A stretch of 64,000 nucleotides of DNA from Paenibacillus assamensis DSM 18201. Its GTDB lineage: Bacteria; Bacillota; Bacilli; Paenibacillales; Paenibacillaceae. A program made the translations under genes and the position numbers. This document shows, piece by piece, positions 8,943 through 16,851 of the stretch. The DNA is taken from assembly GCF_000422445.1 (NCBI RefSeq), contig NZ_KE383839.1, forward strand, positions 190,321 through 254,320, in the 5' to 3' direction. A model generated the notes under the pieces. It searched no databases, was not told where the DNA came from, and was given only the letters and a program-made list of their open reading frames with translations. The stretch's first letter is position 1; each line of letters starts with the position of its first letter.

Positions 8943-9455
8943 ATGCAGCTTACATCTGAATTGTTAAATATACGTAGAACTGAGCTTGCCGATCTGGCAT
9001 TCGTTATCGATATTGAAAGTGATTCGACCAATACTCCGTTTATTGGGAAGTGGACAGTTGAACAGCATACAACTGCGTTGATGGACGAAGATGTTCTGTA
9101 TGTCATGCTGGAAGATAAGCAAGGAAATCCGGTTGGATATATGATAATAACGGGCCTATTAAATCCTAATAAATCAGTTTGTATCGAACGAATTGTTGTA
9201 CTTGTAAAAGGCTGTGGATATGGCAAAGAGGCAATGAAGCGCATGGTTCAGTGGCTGTTCGAGCATACTGATACGCACCGGATTTGGTTGGATGTTAAAG
9301 AGGATAACCAACGTGCACGCCATGTATACGAATCTGTCCGATTTGTTTATGAAGGAACATTGCGCGACGGTTTCTTTAATGGAGAAAAATTTGAGTCTTT
9401 AGCTATTATGTCGATCCTTCGATCTGAATGGATGAACGGTTCATCATTCGAATAA
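8943..9455 (+). CDS. GNAT family N-acetyltransferase
   Basis: 170 residues from the ATG at 8943, which has AAAGGAG 8 bases upstream; the frame open back to 8868 runs through the preceding terminator and is not used. GNAT features: IRRTELADLAFVIDIES at the N-terminus, CIERIVVLVKGCGYGKEAMK as the acetyl-CoA-binding beta4-alpha3 (the usual Q/RxxGxG/A in the form VKGCGYG), and RARHVYESVRFVYEGTLRD near the C-terminus as in RimJ/SpeG-like enzymes. It acetylates an amine on an unknown small molecule or protein. It stands as a single gene between two terminators. Confidence 0.9.
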   Translation: MQLTSELLNIRRTELADLAFVIDIESDSTNTPFIGKWTVEQHTTALMDEDVLYVMLEDKQGNPVGYMIITGLLNPNKSVCIERIVVLVKGCGYGKEAMKRMVQWLFEHTDTHRIWLDVKEDNQRARHVYESVRFVYEGTLRDGFFNGEKFESLAIMSILRSEWMNGSSFE

Positions 9456-9476
9456 CCTAATGATAAACAAACATCC

Positions 9477-9513
9477 AAATGCTGGCTTCCTTTTGCGGAG
9501 GTTGGCATTTTTG
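9477..9513 (+). terminator. Intrinsic terminator after GNAT gene
   Basis: AAATGCTGGCTTCC and GGAGGTTGGCATTT form a 14-bp RNA stem when G-U pairs are allowed, with the loop TTTTGC and a short T tract. Confidence 0.75.
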
Positions 9514-9617
9514 TATCTAATGCAAAAATACCTCCTAATCATCACATCGTGTACACACGTCGGTCACATGAGCATTCTATACTTTGCTTGTAACTACGAA
9601 ATGGAGGTATCATCATT

Positions 9618-10406
9618 ATGAAAAAAACAGCATTATTCATCAGTGTGGCCATTGCCGCAACCACTTTGGTAAATCAAGTATGGGCCGAACCGACAACTAC
9701 GAAAACGGAAGCACCAGCACCAACTAAGTCCATCGTTCAAACAAATATAGTGACAAAGGAATTTGAATCCTTCCTTGGAAGTTTGCAGAAAGCAGTAAAA
9801 GAAGAAAGCCATACAGATGTAGCCGACCTGATGTCTTATCCATTAATTGTAATTAAAAGTGGTAAGAAAATAACGATTTCTACAAAGGAACAGTTTATAC
9901 AAAAATATGATCGTATTATTACTAGCGATGTAAAGAAACAGCTACTCAAGCAGAAAGCGAAACATACATTCCATAATCAATACGGCTACATGATTGGTGA
10001 AGGTGTCATGTGGGTGAGTGAAATTAACAATCAAATGCTCGTATACTCCATCAACACGTTTGATAATCCATATGAGGTAGCGGGTATTGATGACCCAGCA
10101 GCATTTGCTCAGTTTTTTAACAATTTGAAAAAAGAAGTAGCTGCCAACAACAAAAAAGCGGTAGCGGGGATGATTGATTATCCATTGAATGTAAATAAAA
10201 ATGGTAAGACTACAAAAATCAAATCAAAACAGGAATTTATAAAAAAATACAACAAAATTATAAATAAAGAAGTGAAACAAAAACTTCTTGCACAAAAAAT
10301 AGACCGTGTATTTGTTAATGCTGAAGGAGTTATGATCGGAGATGGTCAAATGTGGATTAGTCAGTTCGGAACTAAAATTGCTGTATATGCGATCAATTTG
10401 AAATAA
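9618..10406 (+). CDS. Secreted protein with two tandem repeats, unknown function
   Basis: 262 residues with a Sec signal peptide (MKKTALFISVAIAATTLV, cleavage near VWA-EP). After a T/P-rich linker come two homologous units of about 105 residues. Unit 1 has ADLMSYPLIVIKSGKKITI and TKEQFIQKYDRIITSDVKKQ, unit 2 has AGMIDYPLNVNKNGKTTKI and SKQEFIKKYNKIINKEVKQK; each ends in a GxGxMWxS strand. The unit looks like a small alpha+beta (cystatin/NTF2-like) fold, but I do not recognise a named family. AGGTAT-type weak ribosome site before the ATG. Probably extracellular; function unknown. Confidence 0.75.
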   Translation: MKKTALFISVAIAATTLVNQVWAEPTTTKTEAPAPTKSIVQTNIVTKEFESFLGSLQKAVKEESHTDVADLMSYPLIVIKSGKKITISTKEQFIQKYDRIITSDVKKQLLKQKAKHTFHNQYGYMIGEGVMWVSEINNQMLVYSINTFDNPYEVAGIDDPAAFAQFFNNLKKEVAANNKKAVAGMIDYPLNVNKNGKTTKIKSKQEFIKKYNKIINKEVKQKLLAQKIDRVFVNAEGVMIGDGQMWISQFGTKIAVYAINLK

Positions 10407-10513
10407 AAGTGTAGTGGTTTCTGTTAACTTGCAGGCAGTTGTAATTTTGACATGCATCTCCCATATCCAATAAAATGGAATGGTCAATATTAGGGGATGC
10501 GGAGAGTGTAACG

Positions 10514-11194
10514 ATGTTCCGAACGATATTGCTTGTTGAAGATGATATGTTAATGCGCGAATTTATAACGGATTATTTCAAGAAAGAGCAATGGAAGGTT
10601 TACGAAGCTGAGGATGGAAGACAGGCGTTAGAGATGTTTGAGCAGGCTGCTATGGATCTGGTTGTGTTGGACATAATGATGCCTGAAATTGACGGCTGGA
10701 CTGTGTGTAGGCGCATTCGTCAGAAGTCGGATGTGCCTATTATCATTATTACGGCTAGAACGGAAGATGATGATCAAGTGATGGGATATGAACTAGGTGC
10801 AGATGAATATGTTACGAAACCATTTAGCCCAAGAGTGCTGGTTGCCCGTGTGAAGGCACTGCTGAAAAGATCAGAAGGATCGATCGGTCGTGAAGGAGAT
10901 GTGATGAGCTATGGCGAACTTTCTATCAACAAGCGCTCACATACGGTATTTGTAGGAGAAGAAATCATCAACTTATCTCCAAAAGAATATGAACTACTTT
11001 TATTTCTGACCAAGCATGAGGCTACGGTGTTGTCGCGGGAGTATATTTTAAATGCGGTATGGGGATTTGATTACTTCGGAGATCTGCGTACTGTAGATAC
11101 TCATATCAAAAAGTTGCGAGCTAAGCTGGGAAATGAAGGGCGATATATTCGTACCGTTATTCGCGCAGGCTATAAGTTCGAACTTGAGCCATGA
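10514..11194 (+). CDS. OmpR-family response regulator
   Basis: 226 residues from the ATG at 10514, 7 bases after a GGAGAG site; the upstream ATG at 10475 lacks one. The receiver domain (residues 1-120) has the acidic pair VEDD, phosphoacceptor Asp near residue 52 (VVLDIMMPEIDGW), a switch Thr (IIITARTE) and the conserved Lys (YVTKPFS). A linker leads to a winged helix (LSPKEYELLLFLTKHEATVL, TVDTHIKKLRAKLG, VIRAGYKFE). The last four bases overlap the start of the sensor kinase, so both are translationally coupled. A typical two-component regulator; regulon unknown. Confidence 0.95.
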   Translation: MFRTILLVEDDMLMREFITDYFKKEQWKVYEAEDGRQALEMFEQAAMDLVVLDIMMPEIDGWTVCRRIRQKSDVPIIIITARTEDDDQVMGYELGADEYVTKPFSPRVLVARVKALLKRSEGSIGREGDVMSYGELSINKRSHTVFVGEEIINLSPKEYELLLFLTKHEATVLSREYILNAVWGFDYFGDLRTVDTHIKKLRAKLGNEGRYIRTVIRAGYKFELEP

Positions 11195-12951
11195 GAAAAT
11201 ATGGTGTGGTTAGCAAGCTTTTCATTGCGACGTCTGCCTTAATAGCCATTATATTTATGCTAATCATGCTAGCTCAGGGACTTTTCTTTGAACGTTATTA
11301 CCGCGAATTCAAAGTTAGTGAATTGAAACAAAGTATGATTCAATTAAGTAAGCAGTATGGACAGGGGCCCGCTAGTGAACGTGAGGTTTCCTATTTGCTT
11401 GGACAGTTCTCAAATGAAACGAGTGCAAGTATAGCCATTCTAGATGAACAGATGAATAGAATTAGAATAAACCCGTATTTTATTGAACTTCAAACTCCAA
11501 CTAAATTGGTCACGCTTCGGCTTCAAATTGAAGCTATGTCGATGAAAGATATTCCTCAAGGATTGCACATCGGAGATAATCTTACAGTAGATGGTATTTT
11601 TATGGATCAACAATCAACCATCTTGTCACCCGTCAAATTTCAATCACAACAATCTGAATTAGTAGAAGGATTAGTCCGCGTAGAAGGGAAAATTGTTGAG
11701 ATGATGCTGCCTGAGCAGCACTTATATAATCCTTATTACCAAGATACGCTCTTAAATGATGCACTTTGGGATTGGATGATACGAGCAGATCAGAATGAGT
11801 CTCGTATGCAAAATGGAGAACCTATTCAGTCGGAATGGATGGATCCTTGGAGCGGTGTGAAGTATGTTGTTGTGACATTGCCATTTTCTAACGTAGAGCA
11901 GAATAAAGGTTACTTATTTGCACTGACATCTCTACAACCCGTTGGTGAGGCAGTGGTGATACTCGATAAATATATGATTTATTTGGCGCTTCCGATATTG
12001 CTGCTTGTTATGTTTCTGTCTTTTGTATTCTCTAGAATTGTGTCGAAACCTTTACTGACGTTAAACCACACAGCTACACGTATGGCACAATTGGATTTCA
12101 CTGTACCATCTGCTATTCATTCAAAAGATGAGTTCGGTGAACTATCCCAGAGTATGAATACGATGGCGCGGAATTTGGATACTGCCTTATATGAGCTTAC
12201 AGTAGCGAATGCTAAATTGCAGGATGATATGATAGAGAAACAACGCCTAGAACAGCTTCGTAAAGAGCTAATCGCGAATATTTCGCATGAGCTTAAGACG
12301 CCTTTGGGTATTGTAAAAGGGTTTACAGAAGGTTTACAGGATGACGTGGCGGAGGAGAAGCGAGAGCGTTATTTATCTTTAATACTGAATGAAGTAGATC
12401 GCATGAACGTGCTAATTATGGAAATGTTGGAGCTTTCCAAATTCGAGGCCAAAGTCATTCGTTTATCACCTCGAACAATTGAGCTTCCAATGCTAGTGCA
12501 TAAAGTGTGTGCTTGTTTTACTCGGGAATTGGAAAGTAAGCGGCTGCAGGTTCAGATGAATGGAGAAGCTTCCGTACTTATATATGCTGATCCTAAGTGG
12601 ATCGAGCAAGTGATTGTGAATTTGTTGAGCAATGCTATTCGGCATGGACTAGCACAAAGTATGATTCGAATCAATATGTATGAAACAGTGTCTGGTCAAA
12701 TAATGACCTGTATCGAGAATGAAGGCTCGTCCATTGGCGAAGAAGACATGCATCGGATTTGGGATCAATTTTACCGAGTGGAACGTTCACGTGATCGAAA
12801 ATTAGGTGGTACGGGTCTTGGACTTGCTATGGTTAAGCATATTCTAGAGCTCCATAGCAGTGATTACGGGGTGAAAAATACGAGTAAGGGCGTTATGTTT
12901 TATTTTAGTTTGAAGAAGAGTGACAGCATCGTGCTCGATAATGGGAGTTGA
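11191..12951 (+). CDS. Two-component sensor histidine kinase
   Basis: 586 residues. Transmembrane helix 1 near residues 8-32, an extracytoplasmic sensor region of about 225 residues without a family I can name, and helix 2 near 255-280 (IYLALPILLLVMFLSFVF). These are followed by HAMP (SKPLLTLNHTATRMAQLDF), a HisKA dimer domain with the phosphoacceptor His in NISHELKTPLG near residue 365, and an ATPase domain with the N box (VIVNLLSNAIRHG) and GTGLGLAMVKH. Overlaps the response regulator gene by 4 bases and the following lipoprotein gene by one base, giving a three-gene unit. The signal is unknown; the lipoprotein may be an accessory sensor. Confidence 0.95.
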   Translation: MRKYGVVSKLFIATSALIAIIFMLIMLAQGLFFERYYREFKVSELKQSMIQLSKQYGQGPASEREVSYLLGQFSNETSASIAILDEQMNRIRINPYFIELQTPTKLVTLRLQIEAMSMKDIPQGLHIGDNLTVDGIFMDQQSTILSPVKFQSQQSELVEGLVRVEGKIVEMMLPEQHLYNPYYQDTLLNDALWDWMIRADQNESRMQNGEPIQSEWMDPWSGVKYVVVTLPFSNVEQNKGYLFALTSLQPVGEAVVILDKYMIYLALPILLLVMFLSFVFSRIVSKPLLTLNHTATRMAQLDFTVPSAIHSKDEFGELSQSMNTMARNLDTALYELTVANAKLQDDMIEKQRLEQLRKELIANISHELKTPLGIVKGFTEGLQDDVAEEKRERYLSLILNEVDRMNVLIMEMLELSKFEAKVIRLSPRTIELPMLVHKVCACFTRELESKRLQVQMNGEASVLIYADPKWIEQVIVNLLSNAIRHGLAQSMIRINMYETVSGQIMTCIENEGSSIGEEDMHRIWDQFYRVERSRDRKLGGTGLGLAMVKHILELHSSDYGVKNTSKGVMFYFSLKKSDSIVLDNGS

Positions 12952-13457
12952 TGATACAGATGAAGAAATTAACATCGTTTTATGTTTGTAGTGCAGCCGC
13001 TATATTACTGTTGACGAGCGCATGTGGGAATGCAGCACAATCCGGAACTCCGGCTTCGCCGCCCGCTGAACAAAGGCCTGTAGATCAACAAGTAAAGAAC
13101 GAACGAACGCAATCACCTATTAAGCAGGTACCTATTTTGATGATCATCGACCAGACTAAACAAGAGGGTTTTGAAGGGAACATGTTTTACTTTACCGTTG
13201 AACAAGTTCCTGAAGGATATGCACTTGCAGAAATGAAGTGGATATCCGATAATCATCAAATTGTAAGCACATACGAAAAGGCGTTTAAGAACGGAGCGAC
13301 TGGAGAAGAAGATGGATTTTATATAAGTGGCAATGGTCAATATTCTGGGTTCACATATGATGATAAAATGAAGGGTGAACATGGCCAAGTTGTATTTGTA
13401 TTCCGTAATGATGATAAGGAAGAATTAACTTGGAAACAAAATATTACACTTAAATAG
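12951..13457 (+). CDS. Lipoprotein encoded with the two-component system
   Basis: About 168 residues. ATG at 12951 overlaps the kinase stop; an ATG three codons later (MKKLTSFYV) is an equally possible start, with GGGAG upstream of both. Lipoprotein signal with lipobox LTSAC, then a P/E/Q-rich tether and a beta-sandwich-like domain (MFYFTVEQVPEGYALAEMKW, GQVVFVFRNDDKEELTW). I do not recognise the domain. Its cotranscription with the kinase suggests that it either senses for the kinase or is its product's target at the outer face of the membrane. Confidence 0.75.
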   Translation: MIQMKKLTSFYVCSAAAILLLTSACGNAAQSGTPASPPAEQRPVDQQVKNERTQSPIKQVPILMIIDQTKQEGFEGNMFYFTVEQVPEGYALAEMKWISDNHQIVSTYEKAFKNGATGEEDGFYISGNGQYSGFTYDDKMKGEHGQVVFVFRNDDKEELTWKQNITLK

Positions 13458-13469
13458 CCTCAGTCTACA

Positions 13470-13513
13470 AAAGGCCGCTATCTGCGCTTTTCCTTGCGAT
13501 AGCAGCCTTTTTT
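13470..13513. terminator. Bidirectional terminator between convergent genes
   Basis: AAAGGCCGCTATC pairs with GATAGCAGCCTTT, with T runs on both strands. It serves the two-component operon on the plus strand and the cyclase gene on the minus strand. Confidence 0.88.
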
Positions 13514-13516
13514 ATT

Positions 13517-15517
13517 TCAATAGGACGAGTATTTTCGTTTATAATTGGCCAGTGTTAGAAGAGGCCAGATGTAGTTATAGCTATGATAATAAATATAGAA
13601 ATTTCCCGGTAGTCCTGCACCAGTTGGATACGTATTTGCATGCTTAGTTGGATAATGAATCATATTGAGCAGAGCCTTAATTCCACGTTCTATTTCTTCA
13701 GTTGGCTGTGGAGAAACAGCAATAAGTGCATCCAAGGCCCACGCTGTCTGGGAAGGTGTAGATTGTTGGAGCGGGATATATGTTTTTTTGCGATCACTCT
13801 CACATGATTCACCCCATCCTCCATCTGGGTTTTGTATCCGTGATAACCACCGTGCTGCCCGCAGTAGAGATGGGTTAGAAGCATCAACACCTACAGCTGC
13901 CAATCCTGATACGGCAGCCCAAGTGCCATAAATATAGCTGATTCCCCATTTCCCATACCACGAACCGTCCTGCTTTTGATGATTTATTAACCAATCTACA
14001 GCATGTTGGATAAAGACATGTTCCTGCTTAAGCTGAGCTGTATTTCCTAAATATTCTAATGTTCTCCCCGTTAAGTCAGCAGTAGATAGATCGGTAAGTG
14101 CAGCATCTGCGCCATCATAAGGCAGCCATGTTAATATCGATTTATTCGTATTCTTCTCAAATGCTGGCCAACCGCCGTCGTCATTTTGCATCGACAAGAG
14201 CCACTGAAGCCCTTTGTCATAAGCGTCGGCATAAGCAGAGCTGCTCCAGGCTAGATTTTTAATAGCTCGAAGGGCAGCGGTCGTGTCATCGATATCAGGA
14301 ATGATGGTGTTAATATCTGAAAATCCCCAACCCCCAGGTGGTGTATTCGGGTTATGGAACTGCCAATCTCCGAGTTTATGCTGCTGGCGCGAGAGTAGGT
14401 AGATGCCTGCTCGTCGAATGGCACTATGCTGGGCGGGTAAACCTGCTTGCTGCAAGGCGTGGCTGATGAGTGCTGTATCCCAAATGGTGGGTGGTGAATT
14501 TTGAATATGCCAATGTTTATCTGAAGGGCATGCGAATGATTTGAGCCCTTGAATAGCTTTGATGATATGGGGGTGTTTCCGATCATAGCCAAGTGCGAGT
14601 AAAGCCAATATCATCAAAAAGGTAGCACTTGCATAGCTGTACAGCGTGCCATTAGGCTCAATTCGATCCAGCATGAAGCTTTCCGCTTTATTTCGAGCCT
14701 CTTGTTTAACCGATTGTGGAGAAGGTAGCAGCTGAAATAATTCTCTTTTTATATTTTGAAATAAAGACCGTTTCGCTTCTTCTAAGCGTGTCTCGAAGTC
14801 ATAAGTTGAATGGAAATTTGAGAGGTCAAATGGGTAGTAATCGTCTTGCAAGTGCTGTGGTTGTTGAATATCGTCCGAATGATTGTAGCTTTGCGTCTCA
14901 TCTTCCCAACTTCTATTTGGCAATATTAAATCGGAAAGATCAGGAGCTCCTTCAGGTATTTTTGCATCCGGGAGACTGCTCATGATAAGAATAGGGGCGA
15001 TATGTACTCTGGCATAACCTACAATATCGTAAAAACGAATTGGTGACCATTCGGGAAGCAGCAGAAATTCTATAGGCACCGTATAGGAGCGAGGCCATGG
15101 GCGCTGCCCTGTGGCTGCTAACATCGTTCTTGCTAACACACTGTTAGCCTGCTGCATCCCACCGTTGCTTAGTATATATGACTTTGCTTTTAATAGGACA
15201 GAATCATCTTTTTTCATCGTTCCAGAATAGAGAAGAGCATAATAAGCCTCTACTGTAGCTGATACATTGCCATTCGTTTCGTTCGGATATACGCTCCAAT
15301 AGCCATCTGAATGCTGCTTCGATACAATGCGCTGGCTTAATTGCGTCACCAGCTCTTCCTCATCCAGCTGCAGTACGCGAATAATAATAATCATATAGCT
15401 GTCTGTCATTGTCCCACTCTCAAAACAAAAGCGCCATGAGCCATCAGGAGCTTGGGTTATCAGTAGTTGTTGAATGAGACGATTGATTCCAGCCTCAATG
15501 TCCGCTCTTCCATTCAT
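13517..15517 (-). CDS. sqhC: Squalene-hopene / sporulenol cyclase
   Basis: 666 residues, close to family length. The N-terminus (LLITQAPDGSWRFCFESGTM) resembles Bacillus sporulenol synthase SqhC. The catalytic acid motif DIDDT (the DxDD type) lies near residue 405, and several QW-type repeats are visible (QNDDGGWPAFEKN, HQKQDGSWYGKWG, QNPDGGWGES). The C-terminus PGNFYIYYHSYNYIWPLLTL is characteristic. These membrane-associated enzymes cyclise squalene or tetraprenyl-curcumene to hopanoid-type lipids; in Bacilli the product is a spore lipid. It is monocistronic and divergent from the leader of the GNAT gene. Whether the substrate is squalene or a C35 terpenoid cannot be told. Confidence 0.93.
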   Translation of the reverse strand: MNGRADIEAGINRLIQQLLITQAPDGSWRFCFESGTMTDSYMIIIIRVLQLDEEELVTQLSQRIVSKQHSDGYWSVYPNETNGNVSATVEAYYALLYSGTMKKDDSVLLKAKSYILSNGGMQQANSVLARTMLAATGQRPWPRSYTVPIEFLLLPEWSPIRFYDIVGYARVHIAPILIMSSLPDAKIPEGAPDLSDLILPNRSWEDETQSYNHSDDIQQPQHLQDDYYPFDLSNFHSTYDFETRLEEAKRSLFQNIKRELFQLLPSPQSVKQEARNKAESFMLDRIEPNGTLYSYASATFLMILALLALGYDRKHPHIIKAIQGLKSFACPSDKHWHIQNSPPTIWDTALISHALQQAGLPAQHSAIRRAGIYLLSRQQHKLGDWQFHNPNTPPGGWGFSDINTIIPDIDDTTAALRAIKNLAWSSSAYADAYDKGLQWLLSMQNDDGGWPAFEKNTNKSILTWLPYDGADAALTDLSTADLTGRTLEYLGNTAQLKQEHVFIQHAVDWLINHQKQDGSWYGKWGISYIYGTWAAVSGLAAVGVDASNPSLLRAARWLSRIQNPDGGWGESCESDRKKTYIPLQQSTPSQTAWALDALIAVSPQPTEEIERGIKALLNMIHYPTKHANTYPTGAGLPGNFYIYYHSYNYIWPLLTLANYKRKYSSY

Positions 15518-15620
15518 TGCTTCATCCCCCCAATAGTCATGGTTAAAAATTCTTCTGCATCTTTATTGACGATATTCATGTTCATCCTGTCCTATTCGAA
15601 TACTTACACAACAAAGTAAC

Positions 15621-15649
15621 TTGGTAAAATTTATTGTTTATCTTAAATT
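15621..15649 (+). promoter_or_regulatory. Candidate promoter of the leader-controlled GNAT gene
   Basis: TTGGTA at 15621-15626 and TAAATT at 15644-15649 are 17 bases apart. The leader ORF begins about 40 bases downstream. Confidence 0.45.
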
Positions 15650-15688
15650 TATAAATTAAAATTAAAATTGAAAAGGGGGACGAGCAAC

Positions 15689-15721
15689 ATGGAGCATGCT
15701 AACTACAATTTCAACTCATAA
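15689..15721 (+). CDS. Leader peptide upstream of GNAT gene
   Basis: A 10-codon ORF encoding MEHANYNFNS, with a strong AAAAGGGGGA ribosome site 8-9 bases upstream. Its TAA stop directly abuts the first of three complementary RNA segments that control access to the next gene's ribosome site. Five of the nine codons after ATG are NAY codons (His, Asn, Tyr, Asn, Asn). The size, position and context match regulatory leader peptides of inducible resistance genes; no function of the peptide itself is expected. Confidence 0.6.
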   Translation: MEHANYNFNS

Positions 15722-15777
15722 TGGTGGTTGTTATCGATAGCGACCACCCAACTAAACGGAGAATAGGTGGTTCATAA
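15722..15777 (+). promoter_or_regulatory. Translational attenuator: three competing RNA segments
   Basis: Segment 1 (GGTGGTTGTTATC, 15723-15735) can pair fully with segment 2 (GATAGCGACCACC, 15736-15748), counting two G-U pairs. Segment 2's ACCACC (15743-15748) is also complementary to segment 3, GGTGGT (15766-15771), which contains the ribosome site AGGTGG of the GNAT gene 7 bases before its ATG. The 1:2 and 2:3 pairings are mutually exclusive. By inference, a ribosome parked at the end of the leader ORF masks segment 1 and lets 2:3 hide the ribosome site. Confidence 0.6.
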
Positions 15778-16200
15778 ATGCTAAACAAACAAAAACAATA
15801 CGAGATCATCGAGCGTCGTCCAACCGTGTTAGAACATAAGACAATATGGGAAGCAGTTGGCTGGGGGAACGTTAATATAGACATGACAGAGCGATCAATT
15901 GCTAACTCTGTGTACACTGTAGTTGTGGTGTGTGATGATCAGGTGGTCGGCATGGGACGAATTGTCGGGGACGGAGCAATGTATTATTACATACAAGATG
16001 TTGCCATATTGCCAGAGTATCAAGGAATAGGCATAGGCAAACAAGTGATGGAAAAACTGATGAACTATATCCGTTATCATTGTGTTGGAGCTGGTTTTGT
16101 TGGCTTATTCGCATCACAAGGGAAAGAACCATTCTATGAACAATTCGGCTTTAAAGACTATTCGCCGGGCATGACAGGGATGTTCATGGTAATAGAGTAA
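15778..16200 (+). CDS. GNAT acetyltransferase under leader control
   Basis: 140 residues, a compact GNAT domain: VTVVVVCDD-type strand (VYTVVVVCDDQVVGMGRIVG), the acetyl-CoA loop in ILPEYQGIGIGKQVMEKL near residues 80-97 (the R/QxxGxG/A motif as QGIGIG), and PFYEQFGFKDYSPG near the C-terminus. The ATG is 7 bases after AGGTGG, which is part of a competing hairpin system preceded by a 10-codon leader. That regulation, and the neighbouring aminoglycoside adenylyltransferase and ABC-F genes, suggest a drug-modifying or stress role. The substrate is unknown and the domain alone does not prove resistance. Confidence 0.88.
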   Translation: MLNKQKQYEIIERRPTVLEHKTIWEAVGWGNVNIDMTERSIANSVYTVVVVCDDQVVGMGRIVGDGAMYYYIQDVAILPEYQGIGIGKQVMEKLMNYIRYHCVGAGFVGLFASQGKEPFYEQFGFKDYSPGMTGMFMVIE

Positions 16201-16353
16201 TAGGCTTTTCGTACGGCTGGTTTAGGCTCACAATATGGAGTAGACGGGGCGATCGCAGATATGAAATGGTTTAGTCTCAATGAATTACCTGACCGTTTAG
16301 CTTGTTTTACGGTTCCTGCTATTGACCAATTACAACGCCGCCACCGACTGTAA
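16201..16353 (+). pseudogene. Remnant of a Nudix hydrolase gene (C-terminal part)
   Basis: An open stretch without a start codon encodes about 49 residues ending at TAA 16351. Its end reads GVDGAIADMKWFSLNELPDR followed by an LxxFTVPAIDQL helix, which resembles the C-terminal 'MKWFSLDELP' tail of Nudix hydrolases. There is no Nudix box (GX5EX7REUXEEXGU) and no ribosome site. It abuts the GNAT stop, suggesting a deletion removed the 5' part. Evidence is a short motif only. Confidence 0.4.
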
Positions 16354-16417
16354 TTGGTAGTGAGAAAGTAAGAGTATTACAGGGAGTATATACATGGTTG
16401 CGAGGTGCTGACCGATC

Positions 16418-16789
16418 ATGTTTTCCGAGAGAGAACAGATAATTAAAAGCTATTTCAAGGCTTGGTTACATAAAGACGCGACTATATTGGATGAGATTTT
16501 TAGCTCCGACATCATTTACAGTGAGTGCTATGGTCCACAATATCTCGATATTGAGCAAGTAAAACAATGGTTTGCGGATTGGAATTCACAGGGGACGGTA
16601 GTAGAGTGGAGCATTAAGCAATTTATCCATCAAAATGATATGTCAGTTGTAGAATGGTACTTTCATTGTGTCCATGAGGATGTGGAGCATCAATTCAATG
16701 GGGTATCTATTATCTCCTTTACGGCTGAAAATAAAATTTCGCAACTTAAAGAGTTTCAGTCGCAAGCAGAGCATTATTGTCCTTATTAA
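16418..16789 (+). CDS. NTF2-like / SnoaL-type protein
   Basis: 123 residues, the size of a single NTF2-like domain. It opens with REQIIKSYFKAWLHKDATIL, continues with SECYGPQYLDIEQVKQWFAD and closes with the strands VVEWYFHCVHEDVEHQFNG and ENKISQLKEFQSQAEHY, a pattern seen in SnoaL-like polyketide cyclase/NTF2 family members. AGGTG lies about 10 bases upstream. Such proteins are small ligand-binding pockets or enzymes; no catalytic residues can be assigned. It stands alone between a Nudix remnant and a NERD gene. Confidence 0.8.
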   Translation: MFSEREQIIKSYFKAWLHKDATILDEIFSSDIIYSECYGPQYLDIEQVKQWFADWNSQGTVVEWSIKQFIHQNDMSVVEWYFHCVHEDVEHQFNGVSIISFTAENKISQLKEFQSQAEHYCPY

Positions 16790-16851
16790 GCAGAGGCGTA
16801 ACATGCGTAATTTATATTTATTTTAACTTAATAGAAACGGAACGGATAAAC

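Noticed and set aside
13665-13931. 88-codon ORF inside the cyclase gene
   Set aside because: Opposite-strand shadow of the cyclase coding region.
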